From: Hyphomonas sp.
Lineage (GTDB): Bacteria > Pseudomonadota > Alphaproteobacteria > Caulobacterales > Hyphomonadaceae
Assembly (NCBI RefSeq): GCF_022844445.1
Contig: NZ_JALHLS010000002.1
Coordinates: 1-64,000 of the forward strand
Length of the DNA stretch: 64,000 bases
Direction of reading: 5' to 3'
Below the pieces are notes generated by a model. The model saw only the letters and a list, made by a program, of their open reading frames with translations. It was not told the DNA's origin and ran no database searches. Positions 1 through 7,731 of the stretch are shown piece after piece (the first letter of the stretch is position 1; the number at the start of each line of letters is the position of its first letter). A program made the translations under genes and the position numbers.

Positions 1-65
1 CAGAGAAAGGATTCGGTCTTGTCGGCCTTCAGAGCGTCGGCAGAACGGATCGTGATTTTCGCCAT
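1..65 (-). CDS. Tyrosine-recombinase integrase, N-terminal end only (cut by the window edge)
   Basis: Reading leftward from the ATG at 63-65, the frame stays open to the window edge and gives 21 codons beginning MAKITIRSADALKADKTESF. This matches the usual N-terminus of the DUF4102-type (P4/CP4-57-like) phage integrases, with the basic start, the DAL(K) segment and the short stretch before a Trp. These enzymes recombine an element into the 3' end of a tRNA gene. A tRNA 3' fragment lies only 165 bp away, which supports the call. The catalytic domain is outside the window. Whether the gene is intact cannot be judged. Confidence 0.7.
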   Translation of the reverse strand, partial: MAKITIRSADALKADKTESFL

Positions 66-230
66 CGGGTGCTCCGGATTTGGAAGCATATTGGAAGCAG
101 ATTAGCGGGATTTCGCGGGTCCGATGGGTGACGCTAAGAGTCGTAAGTGTCAAATTATATTTAGTGTAATCAGGTGGTTATGACGGTTTCGGGACGTGCC
201 GTGAAAACGCGGGAAATGGCCCGAGCCGTT

Positions 231-275
231 CTCATAACCTGAAGGTCACAGGTTCAAATCCTGTTCCCGCACCCA
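231..275 (+). pseudogene. tRNA 3' fragment (probably tRNA-fMet, anticodon CAT): element attachment site
   Basis: The segment contains a CTCATAA anticodon loop, the 3' side of the anticodon stem (CCTGA), the variable loop AGGTC, a perfect T-arm (ACAGG-TTCAAAT-CCTGT), the acceptor 3' strand TCCCGCA, a C discriminator and an encoded CCA. The bases before the loop (CCGTT) cannot pair with CCTGA, and the D-arm is missing or too short, so this is not a working tRNA. A72 and the CTCATAACCTGAAGG context resemble initiator tRNA. An upstream CGCGGGA at 209-215 could form the typical initiator acceptor with a C1:A72 mismatch, but the spacing is too short. The simplest reading is an att site left by integration into a tRNA 3' end, with the element to the left. 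Confidence 0.7.
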
Positions 276-280
276 AATAA

Positions 281-317
281 GCCCCGGCTCCGAAAGGAGA
301 CCGGGGTTTTCCTTTTT
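281..317 (+). terminator. Rho-independent terminator after the tRNA fragment
   Basis: CCCCGG at 282-287 pairs with CCGGGG at 301-306. An inner CTCC/GGAG pairing extends the stem, and TTTTCCTTTTT follows. It would have ended the original tRNA transcript. It may also serve the leftward prepilin peptidase gene, because the complement begins with a short A/T stretch. Confidence 0.7.
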
Positions 318-330
318 GTCCGGAAGCGGA

Positions 331-1005
331 TCAATAGCCGAGAAGCTGCGGCGCTGTTAACTGCAGCAGCCATACCGTGAAACCGCCAAGCGCGATCCAT
401 GGTCCGAAGGCAATTGCTGTTGCCGCGCCAATCGGCGCCGCACGGCGCCAGGACTGGATGATCGCGGCGGCGATGCCCGACAGCGACGCAACAAGCAAAA
501 CGTGCGGCAGAGACATTGCGCCAACCCATACTCCGATAGCCCCCAGAAGCTTCGCATCACCGCGTCCAAGCCCCTCGCGCCCGCGCAGGCGCCGGTATCC
601 GGTCTCAACCGCCCACAGCACAGCAAATCCGATGACTGCGCCGGCCGCATGCATCAGCCATTCTTCGCGCCGGGTCACAAGCACCATCGCCGCGCCGAGC
701 AGAAGCAGTGCGGCGTTCAAAAGATCCGGGAGCAGTTGTGTGCGAAAGTCGATGTTTGCAAGCGCCAAGAGAATGCCGCCGAACGCCGCCGTGAAGAGGC
801 GCAGCTCCGAAGGTGCTAACCCGACGGCCAGGACCGCCGCACCAACTCCCGCGAAACTGGACAGGAGTCTGGTGACCAGCGTCGATTCGCTTACGCTGTC
901 CGCATTGGAACCGGCGACGCTGCGCGCATATTGCGCCGCGCCGGTATCGATGCCCGCGCCCGCCACGAAGCCGGCCGCAATCAGGATCGCGTCTATCGCG
1001 GTCAT
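331..1005 (-). CDS. A24-family prepilin peptidase, short form
   Basis: A 224-residue polytopic membrane protein of the type IV prepilin peptidase family (aspartyl protease). It cleaves the leader of type IV or Flp-type pilins at the inner membrane. The two catalytic Asp motifs are visible: NIDFRTQLLPD with D86, and GRGDAKLLG with D150. The N-terminal cysteine-rich methyltransferase domain of full-length PilD is absent, so this is a CpaA-like single-domain form that should process but not N-methylate pilins. I chose the ATG at 1005 because GAGGAAAG lies directly before it; an upstream in-frame ATG at 1020 would add five residues. No pilin genes are nearby. Confidence 0.82.
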   Translation of the reverse strand: MTAIDAILIAAGFVAGAGIDTGAAQYARSVAGSNADSVSESTLVTRLLSSFAGVGAAVLAVGLAPSELRLFTAAFGGILLALANIDFRTQLLPDLLNAALLLLGAAMVLVTRREEWLMHAAGAVIGFAVLWAVETGYRRLRGREGLGRGDAKLLGAIGVWVGAMSLPHVLLVASLSGIAAAIIQSWRRAAPIGAATAIAFGPWIALGGFTVWLLQLTAPQLLGY

Positions 1006-1165
1006 CTTTCCTCGCGGCATTTCCCGGCGCAGTCTGCCACTTTATGCTATGGCTCAGCGGGCCTGTCATCCGCGCTGCCGGAAACGATTTGTGAACCATG
1101 CGGCCTCACATGATGGCAGCCTGGGCGCATGCCCGTCTTGCCGTTATCCAGAGGAAATCCCGCGC

Positions 1166-3376
1166 ATGTCCGCCGCTCCCGCTTCGATCGCCCGCATCAT
1201 CGCCCGCGAACTGAATGTCGAAGAAAAACAGGTCACTGCGGCGATCGACCTGATCGGGGAGGGCGCCACAGTCCCCTTTATCGCGCGCTATCGCAAGGAA
1301 CGCACCGGCGGCCTCGATGACACCCAGCTGCGCCATCTCGCGGCCCGGCTGACCTATCTCACGGACCTGAATGCCCGGCGTGACACGATCCTCAGATCCA
1401 TCCGCGAGCAGGACAAGCTGACCCCCGCGCTCGAAAAGCAGATCAACGCCGCTGAAACCAAGGTCGCGCTCGAGGACATCTACGCCCCGTTCAAACCGAA
1501 GCGGCGTACCAAGGCGACAATTGCGCGCGAAGCCGGCCTCGCGCCGCTCGCGGAGCAGCTTCTGGCCAATCCACTGCTGAATCCTGCCGAGATCGCCGCG
1601 AAATTCGTCTCCAAGTCCAAGGGCGTCACCTCCGCCGCTGAAGCGCTGGAAGGTGCGCGGCACATTGTTGTGGAGACGCTGGCCGAAACGCCGGAAATCG
1701 TCGGCGCCGTGCGTGAGAAGATGTGGGCCGAGGGCAAGGTCAGCTCATCCGTCGCCAAGGGCAAGGCGGAAGAGGGCGCCAAGTTCTCCGATTATTTTGA
1801 TTTCGATCAGCCGATCGAGCAGCTGCCGTCACACCGTCTCCTCGCGCTGCTGCGCGGCGAGAAAGAAGGCGTTCTGAAGCTCGGACTGGATGTTCCGCAT
1901 GCGGATAAAGCTGTCCATCCGGCGGTCGCCGTGGTGATGGCGAAGGGCGGTATCTCCCGCAAGGGACGCCCGGCAGATGCCTGGCTCGCCGAAACAGCCG
2001 AGATCGCCTGGAAGACGCGCCTTGCCCCTGCCTGCACGAACGACCTTTTTGCCCGTGTAAAGGAGCGCGCTGACGGCGAAGCGATCAGCGTCTTCTCGAA
2101 GAACGTGAAGGCCCTGCTGCTTGCGGCGCCCGCCGGTCCGAAAACAGTGATGGGCATCGATCCCGGCATCCGCACCGGCTGCAAGATTGCTGTGGTCGAC
2201 GCCACCGGCAAGGTGCTCGAAACCACCACCATCTATCCGCATGAACCGAAGCGTGACTGGGCCGGGGCCCTGATGACGCTCGCCAAGCTTGCCAAGAAGC
2301 ACAAAGTCCAGCTCGTCAGCGTTGGCAATGGTACCGCCAGCCGCGAGACCGACAAGCTTGTCGCCGAACTGGAATCCAAGATGCCGGACCTCGGCCTGAC
2401 GCGCGTAATGGTCTCCGAAGCCGGCGCCTCAGTCTATTCGGCGTCGGAGCTCGCGGCGAAGGAATTTCCGGACATGGACGTCTCCATCCGCGGCGCGGTT
2501 TCCATCGCCCGCCGCCTGCAGGATCCGTTGGCGGAGCTTGTAAAGATAGAGCCGAAGGCTATCGGGGTTGGCCAGTATCAGCACGATGTGGATCAGTCTG
2601 CACTCTCCAGTTCTCTTTCGGCTGTCGTCGAGGACTGCGTGAACGCGGTCGGCGTCGACGTGAACACAGCATCGGCGCCGCTGCTCGCGCGCGTATCCGG
2701 TCTCAATGAAACGCTCGCCTCCAACATCGTCGCCTTCCGGAACGAGAACGGCGCCTTCAAGTCGCGCGCAGCGCTCAAGAAGGTGCCGCGCATGGGCCCC
2801 AAAGCGTTCGAACAATCTGCCGGCTTCCTGCGGATCCGCGACGCAAAGAACCCGCTCGACGGTTCCGGTGTCCACCCGGAGGCTTATGAAGTCGTCGAGC
2901 GTATCTCCGAGAAGACCGGCCGCGATGTGAAAAGCCTGGTAGGTGACAAGGCCTTCCTGTCCAAGCTGAAGCCGCGCGACTTTGCGGATGCCACATTCGG
3001 CGAGCCGACCGTGAAGGACATCCTGAAGGAACTTGAAAAGCCCGGTCGCGATCCGCGCCCCGAATTCAAGACAGCAACCTTCAAGGACGGCGTCGAAACC
3101 TTGTCTGACCTCAAACCCGGCATGTCACTGGAGGGCGTTGTCACTAACGTCACTGCCTTCGGCGCCTTCGTCGATATCGGCGTCCATCAGGATGGCCTCG
3201 TCCATATTTCGGAACTCTCCGATACGTTCGTGAAAGATCCGCATACGGTGGTTCGGGCAGGGCAGGTTGTGCGGGTGCGCGTCAAGGAAGTCGATGTGGC
3301 CCGAAAGCGAATTGCGCTGAGCATGAAGTCCGAGGCCGGCGCCGAGCCGCGCGGCTATGCCGGCGGACGTCGCTGA
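1166..3376 (+). CDS. tex: Tex/YhgF-family S1 RNA-binding transcription accessory protein
   Basis: A 736-residue cytoplasmic nucleic-acid-binding protein with the full Tex architecture. It has the helical N-terminus with the family signature (GEGATVPFIARYRKERTGGLDD split over residues about 27-50), and a YqgF-like RNase H fold starting around residue 325 (VMGIDPGIRTGCKIAVVD). Helix-hairpin-helix repeats lie around 497-560, and a C-terminal S1 domain at about 651-720 reads GVVTNVTAFGAFVDIGVHQD. Tex proteins bind structured RNA and DNA and influence transcription; the exact role varies between species. The ATG at 1166 has GAGGAAAT upstream and begins where the family begins, so the long in-frame extension further upstream is not part of the gene. 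It converges on the GH16 gene with a 3-bp gap. Confidence 0.95.
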   Translation: MSAAPASIARIIARELNVEEKQVTAAIDLIGEGATVPFIARYRKERTGGLDDTQLRHLAARLTYLTDLNARRDTILRSIREQDKLTPALEKQINAAETKVALEDIYAPFKPKRRTKATIAREAGLAPLAEQLLANPLLNPAEIAAKFVSKSKGVTSAAEALEGARHIVVETLAETPEIVGAVREKMWAEGKVSSSVAKGKAEEGAKFSDYFDFDQPIEQLPSHRLLALLRGEKEGVLKLGLDVPHADKAVHPAVAVVMAKGGISRKGRPADAWLAETAEIAWKTRLAPACTNDLFARVKERADGEAISVFSKNVKALLLAAPAGPKTVMGIDPGIRTGCKIAVVDATGKVLETTTIYPHEPKRDWAGALMTLAKLAKKHKVQLVSVGNGTASRETDKLVAELESKMPDLGLTRVMVSEAGASVYSASELAAKEFPDMDVSIRGAVSIARRLQDPLAELVKIEPKAIGVGQYQHDVDQSALSSSLSAVVEDCVNAVGVDVNTASAPLLARVSGLNETLASNIVAFRNENGAFKSRAALKKVPRMGPKAFEQSAGFLRIRDAKNPLDGSGVHPEAYEVVERISEKTGRDVKSLVGDKAFLSKLKPRDFADATFGEPTVKDILKELEKPGRDPRPEFKTATFKDGVETLSDLKPGMSLEGVVTNVTAFGAFVDIGVHQDGLVHISELSDTFVKDPHTVVRAGQVVRVRVKEVDVARKRIALSMKSEAGAEPRGYAGGRR

Positions 3377-3379
3377 CCG

Positions 3380-4252
3380 CTACTGCTTCGCGCGGAACGT
3401 GCTGGAGCACTGGGCGGTGTCGTCGCCTAGTGCCCGGAAGCTCAGGCAGTAGATCGAGGCCCGCGTGCCGTCCTTGAAGGTCGGCCGGCCATGCCAGGCA
3501 TACTGCTCGCGCCCGCCGCTCCACAGGTGGACGATCAGCCGGCCAGGCGTCTGCGGGATGGCGAGCGTGGCCGGTGTTGCCGTGTAGACGAGCCGGTCGT
3601 CGACATACCAGCGGATCTCATCTGGCTCCCACTCGAATGCGTAGAGGTGCACTTCCCTGGTCGCATCGAAACCGAGTGGTACATAGATCGACCCGGCGGC
3701 GATGCCGCCAGTGAAATAGTTCAGGTGCAACTCGCGCGGCCGGTTGCCGAGAAATTCGATGTCGATCTCGTCATGCGGGTCGCCGAACTGGGCGTGAGTG
3801 TGCGTGAACATCGCAGACACCGTGCCGGAGCCTTTTGCCGGTTTCATCACGACTTCATACCGGCCGTAGTGAAAAAAGCCGCGCCGTTGGTACTCGGCGC
3901 CGGCGATGGTCTTGTAACCGTTCTTCTCGCGCCTGACCTCAAGGTCTATTCGGTCCTTGGCGAAGTGGATCAGTTCCGCCTTCCACGCGGGATGAGGCGA
4001 GTTCGGGTACATGAAGTCCGATTTGTACCAGTGCGCCGCATCATGCTTGCGGCCGAAATGATGCACGAAAGACCCTGCAACCTCGCGCGCCGACACCCCG
4101 GGCGGGCGCACGGAGGTCGGCGCGGTCTTTTCAGGATCGGAGGCCGGCGGATGGACGAACAAGGCCAGCGCGCCAATCACCAGGCAGGCGACCAGGGCGA
4201 ATGCGCCGATGGTGTGCAGCTGGTAGGGTCTGACGGCTCCGTTTCGGGGCAT
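3380..4252 (-). CDS. GH16-family glycoside hydrolase, membrane-anchored
   Basis: A 290-residue protein with an N-terminal membrane segment (residues about 12-33), a short linker and a GH16 beta-jelly-roll domain. The catalytic motif HDEIDIEFLG is intact, with E162, D164 and E166. The YGRYEVVMKPAKGSG segment before it is also typical of bacterial GH16 enzymes (laminarinase, lichenase and ExoK/ExsH-like EPS depolymerases). It is last in a leftward group after an EPS export lipoprotein and a sugar transferase, which points to trimming or release of the cell's own polysaccharide rather than feeding. A paralogue with the same core motif lies at 50935-51951. The substrate cannot be read from the sequence. 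Confidence 0.85.
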   Translation of the reverse strand: MPRNGAVRPYQLHTIGAFALVACLVIGALALFVHPPASDPEKTAPTSVRPPGVSAREVAGSFVHHFGRKHDAAHWYKSDFMYPNSPHPAWKAELIHFAKDRIDLEVRREKNGYKTIAGAEYQRRGFFHYGRYEVVMKPAKGSGTVSAMFTHTHAQFGDPHDEIDIEFLGNRPRELHLNYFTGGIAAGSIYVPLGFDATREVHLYAFEWEPDEIRWYVDDRLVYTATPATLAIPQTPGRLIVHLWSGGREQYAWHGRPTFKDGTRASIYCLSFRALGDDTAQCSSTFRAKQ

Positions 4253-4321
4253 CGCCGCGCGCTTCCGTTAAGTCCGGGCGCACTGCGTCCCTTCGCGTGG
4301 ATTCAGAGTTCGCGGGCCGGC

Positions 4322-5017
4322 TTACTTCGCGCCGACCGACATCAGTACCGCCGGAACCGTCTTGAGCATGATGCCAATGTCGCCCGCGAACGTATGCGAT
4401 TTGACGTAGGCCGTGTCCATCTCGACGCGTTCGGCGTACGAGACGTTACTGCGGCCGCTGATCTGCCAGATTCCGGTCAAACCGGGACGGACACGGCAAT
4501 AGTATTCGAAGCCTTCGCCATACTTGGAGCGCTCGTAGAGCGGGATCGGGCGCGGGCCGACGAACGACATGTCACCGCGCACGATGTTCAGCAGCTGCGG
4601 CAGCTCGTCGATCGAAGTTGCGCGAATAAACTTGCCCAGCGGCGTTATCCGCGGGTCGTTGGTCAGCTTCTGGGTGAGGTCCCATTCGCGTTTCGCTTCC
4701 GGGTCGCTCGCCAGCACGGCGTCCAGGCGCTCGGCAGCGTCAGGCACCATCGAGCGGAGCTTGAAACACTGGAAGGTTTCGCCGTTCCGGCCCCAGCGCG
4801 GCTGCGAATAAAGCGCCTTCTTGCCGTCCTGGAGACGGATAAGAAGCGCTACAACAAGAAGCAGCGGCGCAACAAAGATGAGCGCGATCGAAGCGACAGC
4901 GACGTCAAAGATGCGCTTTGCGCTGAAATCGCTGCCTTCTGGCGCGCTGTCAGCTTCTGTATGCGCATAGCCGTCGCTGCTCAGACTTCCTGTCTGATCG
5001 CCGTACCGGAATTCCAT
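4322..5017 (-). CDS. ExoY/WcaJ-like undecaprenyl-phosphate sugar transferase
   Basis: A 231-residue bacterial sugar transferase (polyprenol-phosphate hexose-1-phosphate transferase) that would start EPS repeat-unit assembly on undecaprenyl phosphate at the inner membrane. Visible hallmarks are the amphipathic/TM segment KRIFDVAVASIALIFVAPLL at about residue 34, the FKLRSM motif, the TSIDELPQLLNIVRGDMSFVGPRP block split over the catalytic core, and RPGLTGIWQISGRS. It is the short ExoY form, lacking the large multi-TM N-terminal half of WcaJ. AGGGGAACTAA precedes the ATG. Downstream is the GH16 gene and upstream, beyond 358 bp, the export lipoprotein gene. Confidence 0.92.
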   Translation of the reverse strand: MEFRYGDQTGSLSSDGYAHTEADSAPEGSDFSAKRIFDVAVASIALIFVAPLLLVVALLIRLQDGKKALYSQPRWGRNGETFQCFKLRSMVPDAAERLDAVLASDPEAKREWDLTQKLTNDPRITPLGKFIRATSIDELPQLLNIVRGDMSFVGPRPIPLYERSKYGEGFEYYCRVRPGLTGIWQISGRSNVSYAERVEMDTAYVKSHTFAGDIGIMLKTVPAVLMSVGAK

Positions 5018-5375
5018 TTAGTTCCCCTTCAAAGTCCACTGTGCCCGGCTCAGGTCTAAGCTTTGAAGGTGCCCCCACGGCGCCACACAAAACCATTCCC
5101 TTGTCCTGAACTGGGCAATTGCAAACCGTATACCACTGCTGCGGTTGCGAATTAAGAGGATTTTAGAAGTTTCAACTGTGACAAGAAGTATTCGTTAAAT
5201 ATTACGGCACTGAAATGCCATTCGTGCCGCCCGGATGTGCAGATTACCCAGAATAACAGTGTTACGGGCGGTTTGCGGGGCCGTGCTGCACCGCCGCAAG
5301 GCTTCTCGCACAACGAAAAAGGGCGCCGCAGGAGATCGCAGCGCCCCTTCTGCAGGCAAAAAACAGCAGCTGGGA
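5018..5375. other. Intergenic region of the EPS group with promoter-like AT-rich DNA
   Basis: A 358-bp stretch with no credible gene. The part next to the sugar transferase start (about 5140-5215) is distinctly AT-rich for this genome (TTAAATATTA around 5195) and probably holds the leftward promoter of the transferase and GH16 genes. The other end holds the terminator of the export lipoprotein gene. The transferase pair is therefore probably transcribed separately. Confidence 0.4.
5316..5347 (-). terminator. Rho-independent terminator of the export lipoprotein gene
   Basis: Read on the minus strand, GGGGCGCTGC pairs with GCGGCGCCC around a six-base loop and is followed by TTTTT. It lies about 30 bp after the stop codon of the polysaccharide export gene. 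Confidence 0.65.
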
Positions 5376-5966
5376 TCAGAAGATCCGTTCACCAACCCGC
5401 AATGTGTCACCCGGTTTGACCACGGTACCCGGTGTCAGGTCGTAGGGAATCTCGCGGTCCGAATCCATGCTCTTGATGTAGATGATTCGTTTGTTGGCGC
5501 GGTAAGTGAAGCCGCCCGCTGCGGCCACTGCGTTCTGCACCGTCAGGCCGCTCGTGTAGGGATATTCGCCGGGGCGTCCGACTTCGCCAAGGATGTAGAA
5601 GGGTCGGTAGTTGATCACTTCAGCGCTGACGCGCGGATTGAGGATATAGCCGCCGGACAGGGTGGTCGTGATCGATTCTTCAAGCTGCTTGGTGGTCAGG
5701 CCCAGCGCCTGCTGCTGGCCGATAAGCGGCAGCGAGATCGCGCCCGAGCCGTCGACTTCGAATTCACCGGACAGGTCGGGATGGCCGAACACCGTGACCC
5801 GAAGGCGGTCGCTGGAGCCGAGCGTGTAAGCGGTGGCGACCTGGGTCAGGGCTTCGGCAGAGGCCTCGCGGGCCCCGGCCGACTGTCCGCCGGTTGAACC
5901 ACAGGCCGAAAGCACAAGCGCCGCGGCAGCAAGAAGGAGGATATAAAGAGGACGAAGCGCGATCAT
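5376..5966 (-). CDS. Wza/GumB/ExoF-like polysaccharide export lipoprotein
   Basis: A 196-residue outer-membrane polysaccharide export (OPX) family protein. It has a lipoprotein signal with lipobox LSAC (C22), then a Poly_export domain (TLGSSDRLRVTVFGHPDLSG, VDGSGAISLPLIG) and an SLBB-type region (FYILGEVGRPGEYPY, PGTVVKPGDTLRVGERIF). OPX proteins form the outer-membrane/periplasmic channel for EPS or capsule. I chose the ATG at 5966 because it begins directly with the lipoprotein signal; a longer in-frame start at 6017 adds a hydrophilic leader that makes little sense. No Wzc-like co-polymerase or Wzx/Wzy gene lies in the window, so the rest of the pathway is elsewhere. Confidence 0.88.
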   Translation of the reverse strand: MIALRPLYILLLAAAALVLSACGSTGGQSAGAREASAEALTQVATAYTLGSSDRLRVTVFGHPDLSGEFEVDGSGAISLPLIGQQQALGLTTKQLEESITTTLSGGYILNPRVSAEVINYRPFYILGEVGRPGEYPYTSGLTVQNAVAAAGGFTYRANKRIIYIKSMDSDREIPYDLTPGTVVKPGDTLRVGERIF

Positions 5967-6029
5967 GTCTGCGTAATTCTCCCAAGGGCCGTGTTTGTAG
6001 TGTCGCCTATATGGCAACGAATAAATGAC

Positions 6030-6977
6030 TCAGGTGCTGAGGAAAGCAACTTCCGTGCCTGTCAGCCTTGCCGCGGTGAGGCGCCCCGTCAGGAACGCGC
6101 CAGTATCCAGACCGATCCGCCGGGCATCTTGATGGACGGAATCCATAGGTGTGTGACCATGGACGACCATCTGCGGGAAATTTGCCCGGTCATCGAGGAA
6201 CTCCTCGCGAATCCAGAGCATGTCCCGAATCGACTGCTCTTCCAGCTCCACGCCCGGGCGCAGGCCAGCATGCACGAACAGGTAGTCCCCTGCGACATGG
6301 TAGGGTTTCAGCGACTGGAAGAAGGCAAGGTGTTCGGCCGGCAAGCGGTTGCGAAACTCGCCCCACACCCGGGCCCAGGCGTCCCGTGCGGCCGACATTT
6401 CTTCATGTGAATTGAGACTGGCGCGCTGATTCGGCGGCGCGAGGCCGTAAGAGTAGAGTGTTTCGGCACCGCCATAGCGAGCCCACTGGTTGCCGAACGA
6501 GGCTTCCTGCAGAAAGCGCAGCAGCGCCTCTTCATGATTGCCCATCAGATAGACCGGGTCGAACCGGTCGGCTGCGCCGCTGGTGAAGAAGTCGATCACG
6601 TCCCGCGACTTCAGACCGCGGTCGATATAATCTCCCAGGAAGATGATCTGCGGCTTGATGCCTTCCGGCAGCTTGTCGGCGTCCTCGCGGATCAGCTCCA
6701 TCAGCTGATCGAGGAGGTCGCGGCGCCCATGGATGTCGCCGACCGCATAAAGGCAAACGCCTTCAGGGGCTGCGATGACCCGGTCCGGCTCCTTAAGTTC
6801 GGCGCCTTTGCCCTGGAGCCTGCCATATTCTTCGGGCTCGCCCACAGGTTCGACCAACCCGAAGCCACGCTTGATGCGGGCTCGCAGCGCACGCGCAGTC
6901 CGGCCGAAAAAATTCAGCCGTTCGCTCGCCGCGGGCACTCGATCATTTGCGCTGGCCATGGAAAGTATCCAATTCAT
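6030..6977 (-). CDS. PPP-type serine/threonine metallophosphatase
   Basis: A 315-residue calcineurin-like phosphoesterase of the bacterial PPP family (PrpA/PrpB and ApaH relatives). The metal-binding signatures occur in order: GDIHG at residues 80-84, GDYIDRG at 115-121 and GNHEE at 146-150, with later metal-ligand histidines in FVHAGLRPG and VHGHTPM. It would remove phosphate from Ser/Thr phosphoproteins or dinucleotide polyphosphates in the cytoplasm. It lies upstream of, and co-directional with, the EPS genes, and such phosphatases often sit by alphaproteobacterial EPS genes. The start at 6977 lacks a clear ribosome site; an internal ATG at 6959 is possible. Confidence 0.88.
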   Translation of the reverse strand: MNWILSMASANDRVPAASERLNFFGRTARALRARIKRGFGLVEPVGEPEEYGRLQGKGAELKEPDRVIAAPEGVCLYAVGDIHGRRDLLDQLMELIREDADKLPEGIKPQIIFLGDYIDRGLKSRDVIDFFTSGAADRFDPVYLMGNHEEALLRFLQEASFGNQWARYGGAETLYSYGLAPPNQRASLNSHEEMSAARDAWARVWGEFRNRLPAEHLAFFQSLKPYHVAGDYLFVHAGLRPGVELEEQSIRDMLWIREEFLDDRANFPQMVVHGHTPMDSVHQDARRIGLDTGAFLTGRLTAARLTGTEVAFLST

Positions 6978-7426
6978 CCGTCAGACTACGCAATCTACGG
7001 GCCAAAACCAAGACCGGCTGAGCGGATCGTTAACCTTTCCTGATGAACGGCCTGCGCCGGACAGCCTGCTGCCCAACTCGAGAGCATGGTTCCGGCAGAA
7101 TGACCGGCATAGCGTCCGGCGGCCGGCCGCAGCTGCGGGCGCCGGCCACAACGGCTGGCCGGGCCGGCAGCTTCAGGACGAAGGGCCAATACACCAACAA
7201 GGCGAGTGTGCCGGATACGGACCCGTGCAGGGCCCGAGCGGGAATAGTCTGGCGCCGCATCGGACGTTTACCCGTCTGACGCAGTTTCGGGGCGCCCCCC
7301 GGCCCGGTCTTGGGCACGCAACCGGCATTAACCCTCCACGATTTGTCACCATACCCTTGGGGACGGGCTTGCCGAGTCCGGAGGACTACATAGTGTGGCA
7401 CCAGACCACTATGAGGGAGAACGCAG
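6978..7426. other. Intergenic region between divergent genes, no gene recognised
   Basis: A 449-bp divergent spacer. Short open frames here have no family features and unlikely composition, so I call none. It must hold the promoters of the phosphatase (leftward) and of the ABM-acdh-MFS genes (rightward). TTAACC occurs at about 7029 and 7328 and resembles a CtrA half-site, but a single half-site is weak evidence. An imperfect dyad (TAGTGTGG...CCACTA) lies at 7391-7412, just before the ABM gene. Confidence 0.35.
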
Positions 7427-7717
7427 ATGATCGGTGTCGTCGCCAAACTGAAGATTCAGGACGGGAAACAGGGAGAGTTCGAACAGGTCGCCAAGGACCT
7501 GATGGCCAAAGTGAAGGCGAACGAGCCCGGATGCCTGACCTATCAACTCTACAAGACCAAGGGCTCGACCACCGAATACATCTTCATGGAACAGTATGCG
7601 TCCGCTGACGCGCTGAAGGCGCATGGCCAGACCGACTATTTCAAGGCAGCGGGGCCCAAGCTCGGCGCGGTTCTCGGCGGCGCCCCTGAGATCCAGTACT
7701 ACGACATCGTCGAATAG
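7427..7717 (+). CDS. Antibiotic-biosynthesis-monooxygenase (ABM) domain protein
   Basis: A 96-residue single-domain dimeric alpha-beta barrel protein of the ABM/YgiN family. The family pattern is clear: MIGVVAKLKIQDGKQGEFEQ, then EPGCLTYQLYKTKG, then YIFMEQYASADALKAH and the C-terminal strand IQYYDIVE. Members include quinol monooxygenases and many proteins of unknown substrate. AGGGAGAA lies before the ATG. It is followed after 14 bp by an acyl-CoA dehydrogenase gene, so the two are probably co-transcribed. The reaction cannot be deduced. Confidence 0.85.
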   Translation: MIGVVAKLKIQDGKQGEFEQVAKDLMAKVKANEPGCLTYQLYKTKGSTTEYIFMEQYASADALKAHGQTDYFKAAGPKLGAVLGGAPEIQYYDIVE

Positions 7718-7731
7718 CGGGAGCGGCGGCC

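Noticed and set aside
231-275. Functional tRNA-Met
   Set aside because: The anticodon stem cannot pair and the D-arm is missing or too short.
377-1165. Upstream extension of the Tex reading frame
   Set aside because: It lies antisense to the prepilin peptidase gene, has no Tex-family sequence, and the ATG at 1166 has a good ribosome site.
7030-7446. 138-codon leftward frame in the gap between phosphatase and ABM genes
   Set aside because: No family features, no ribosome site, and the frame runs into the ABM gene.
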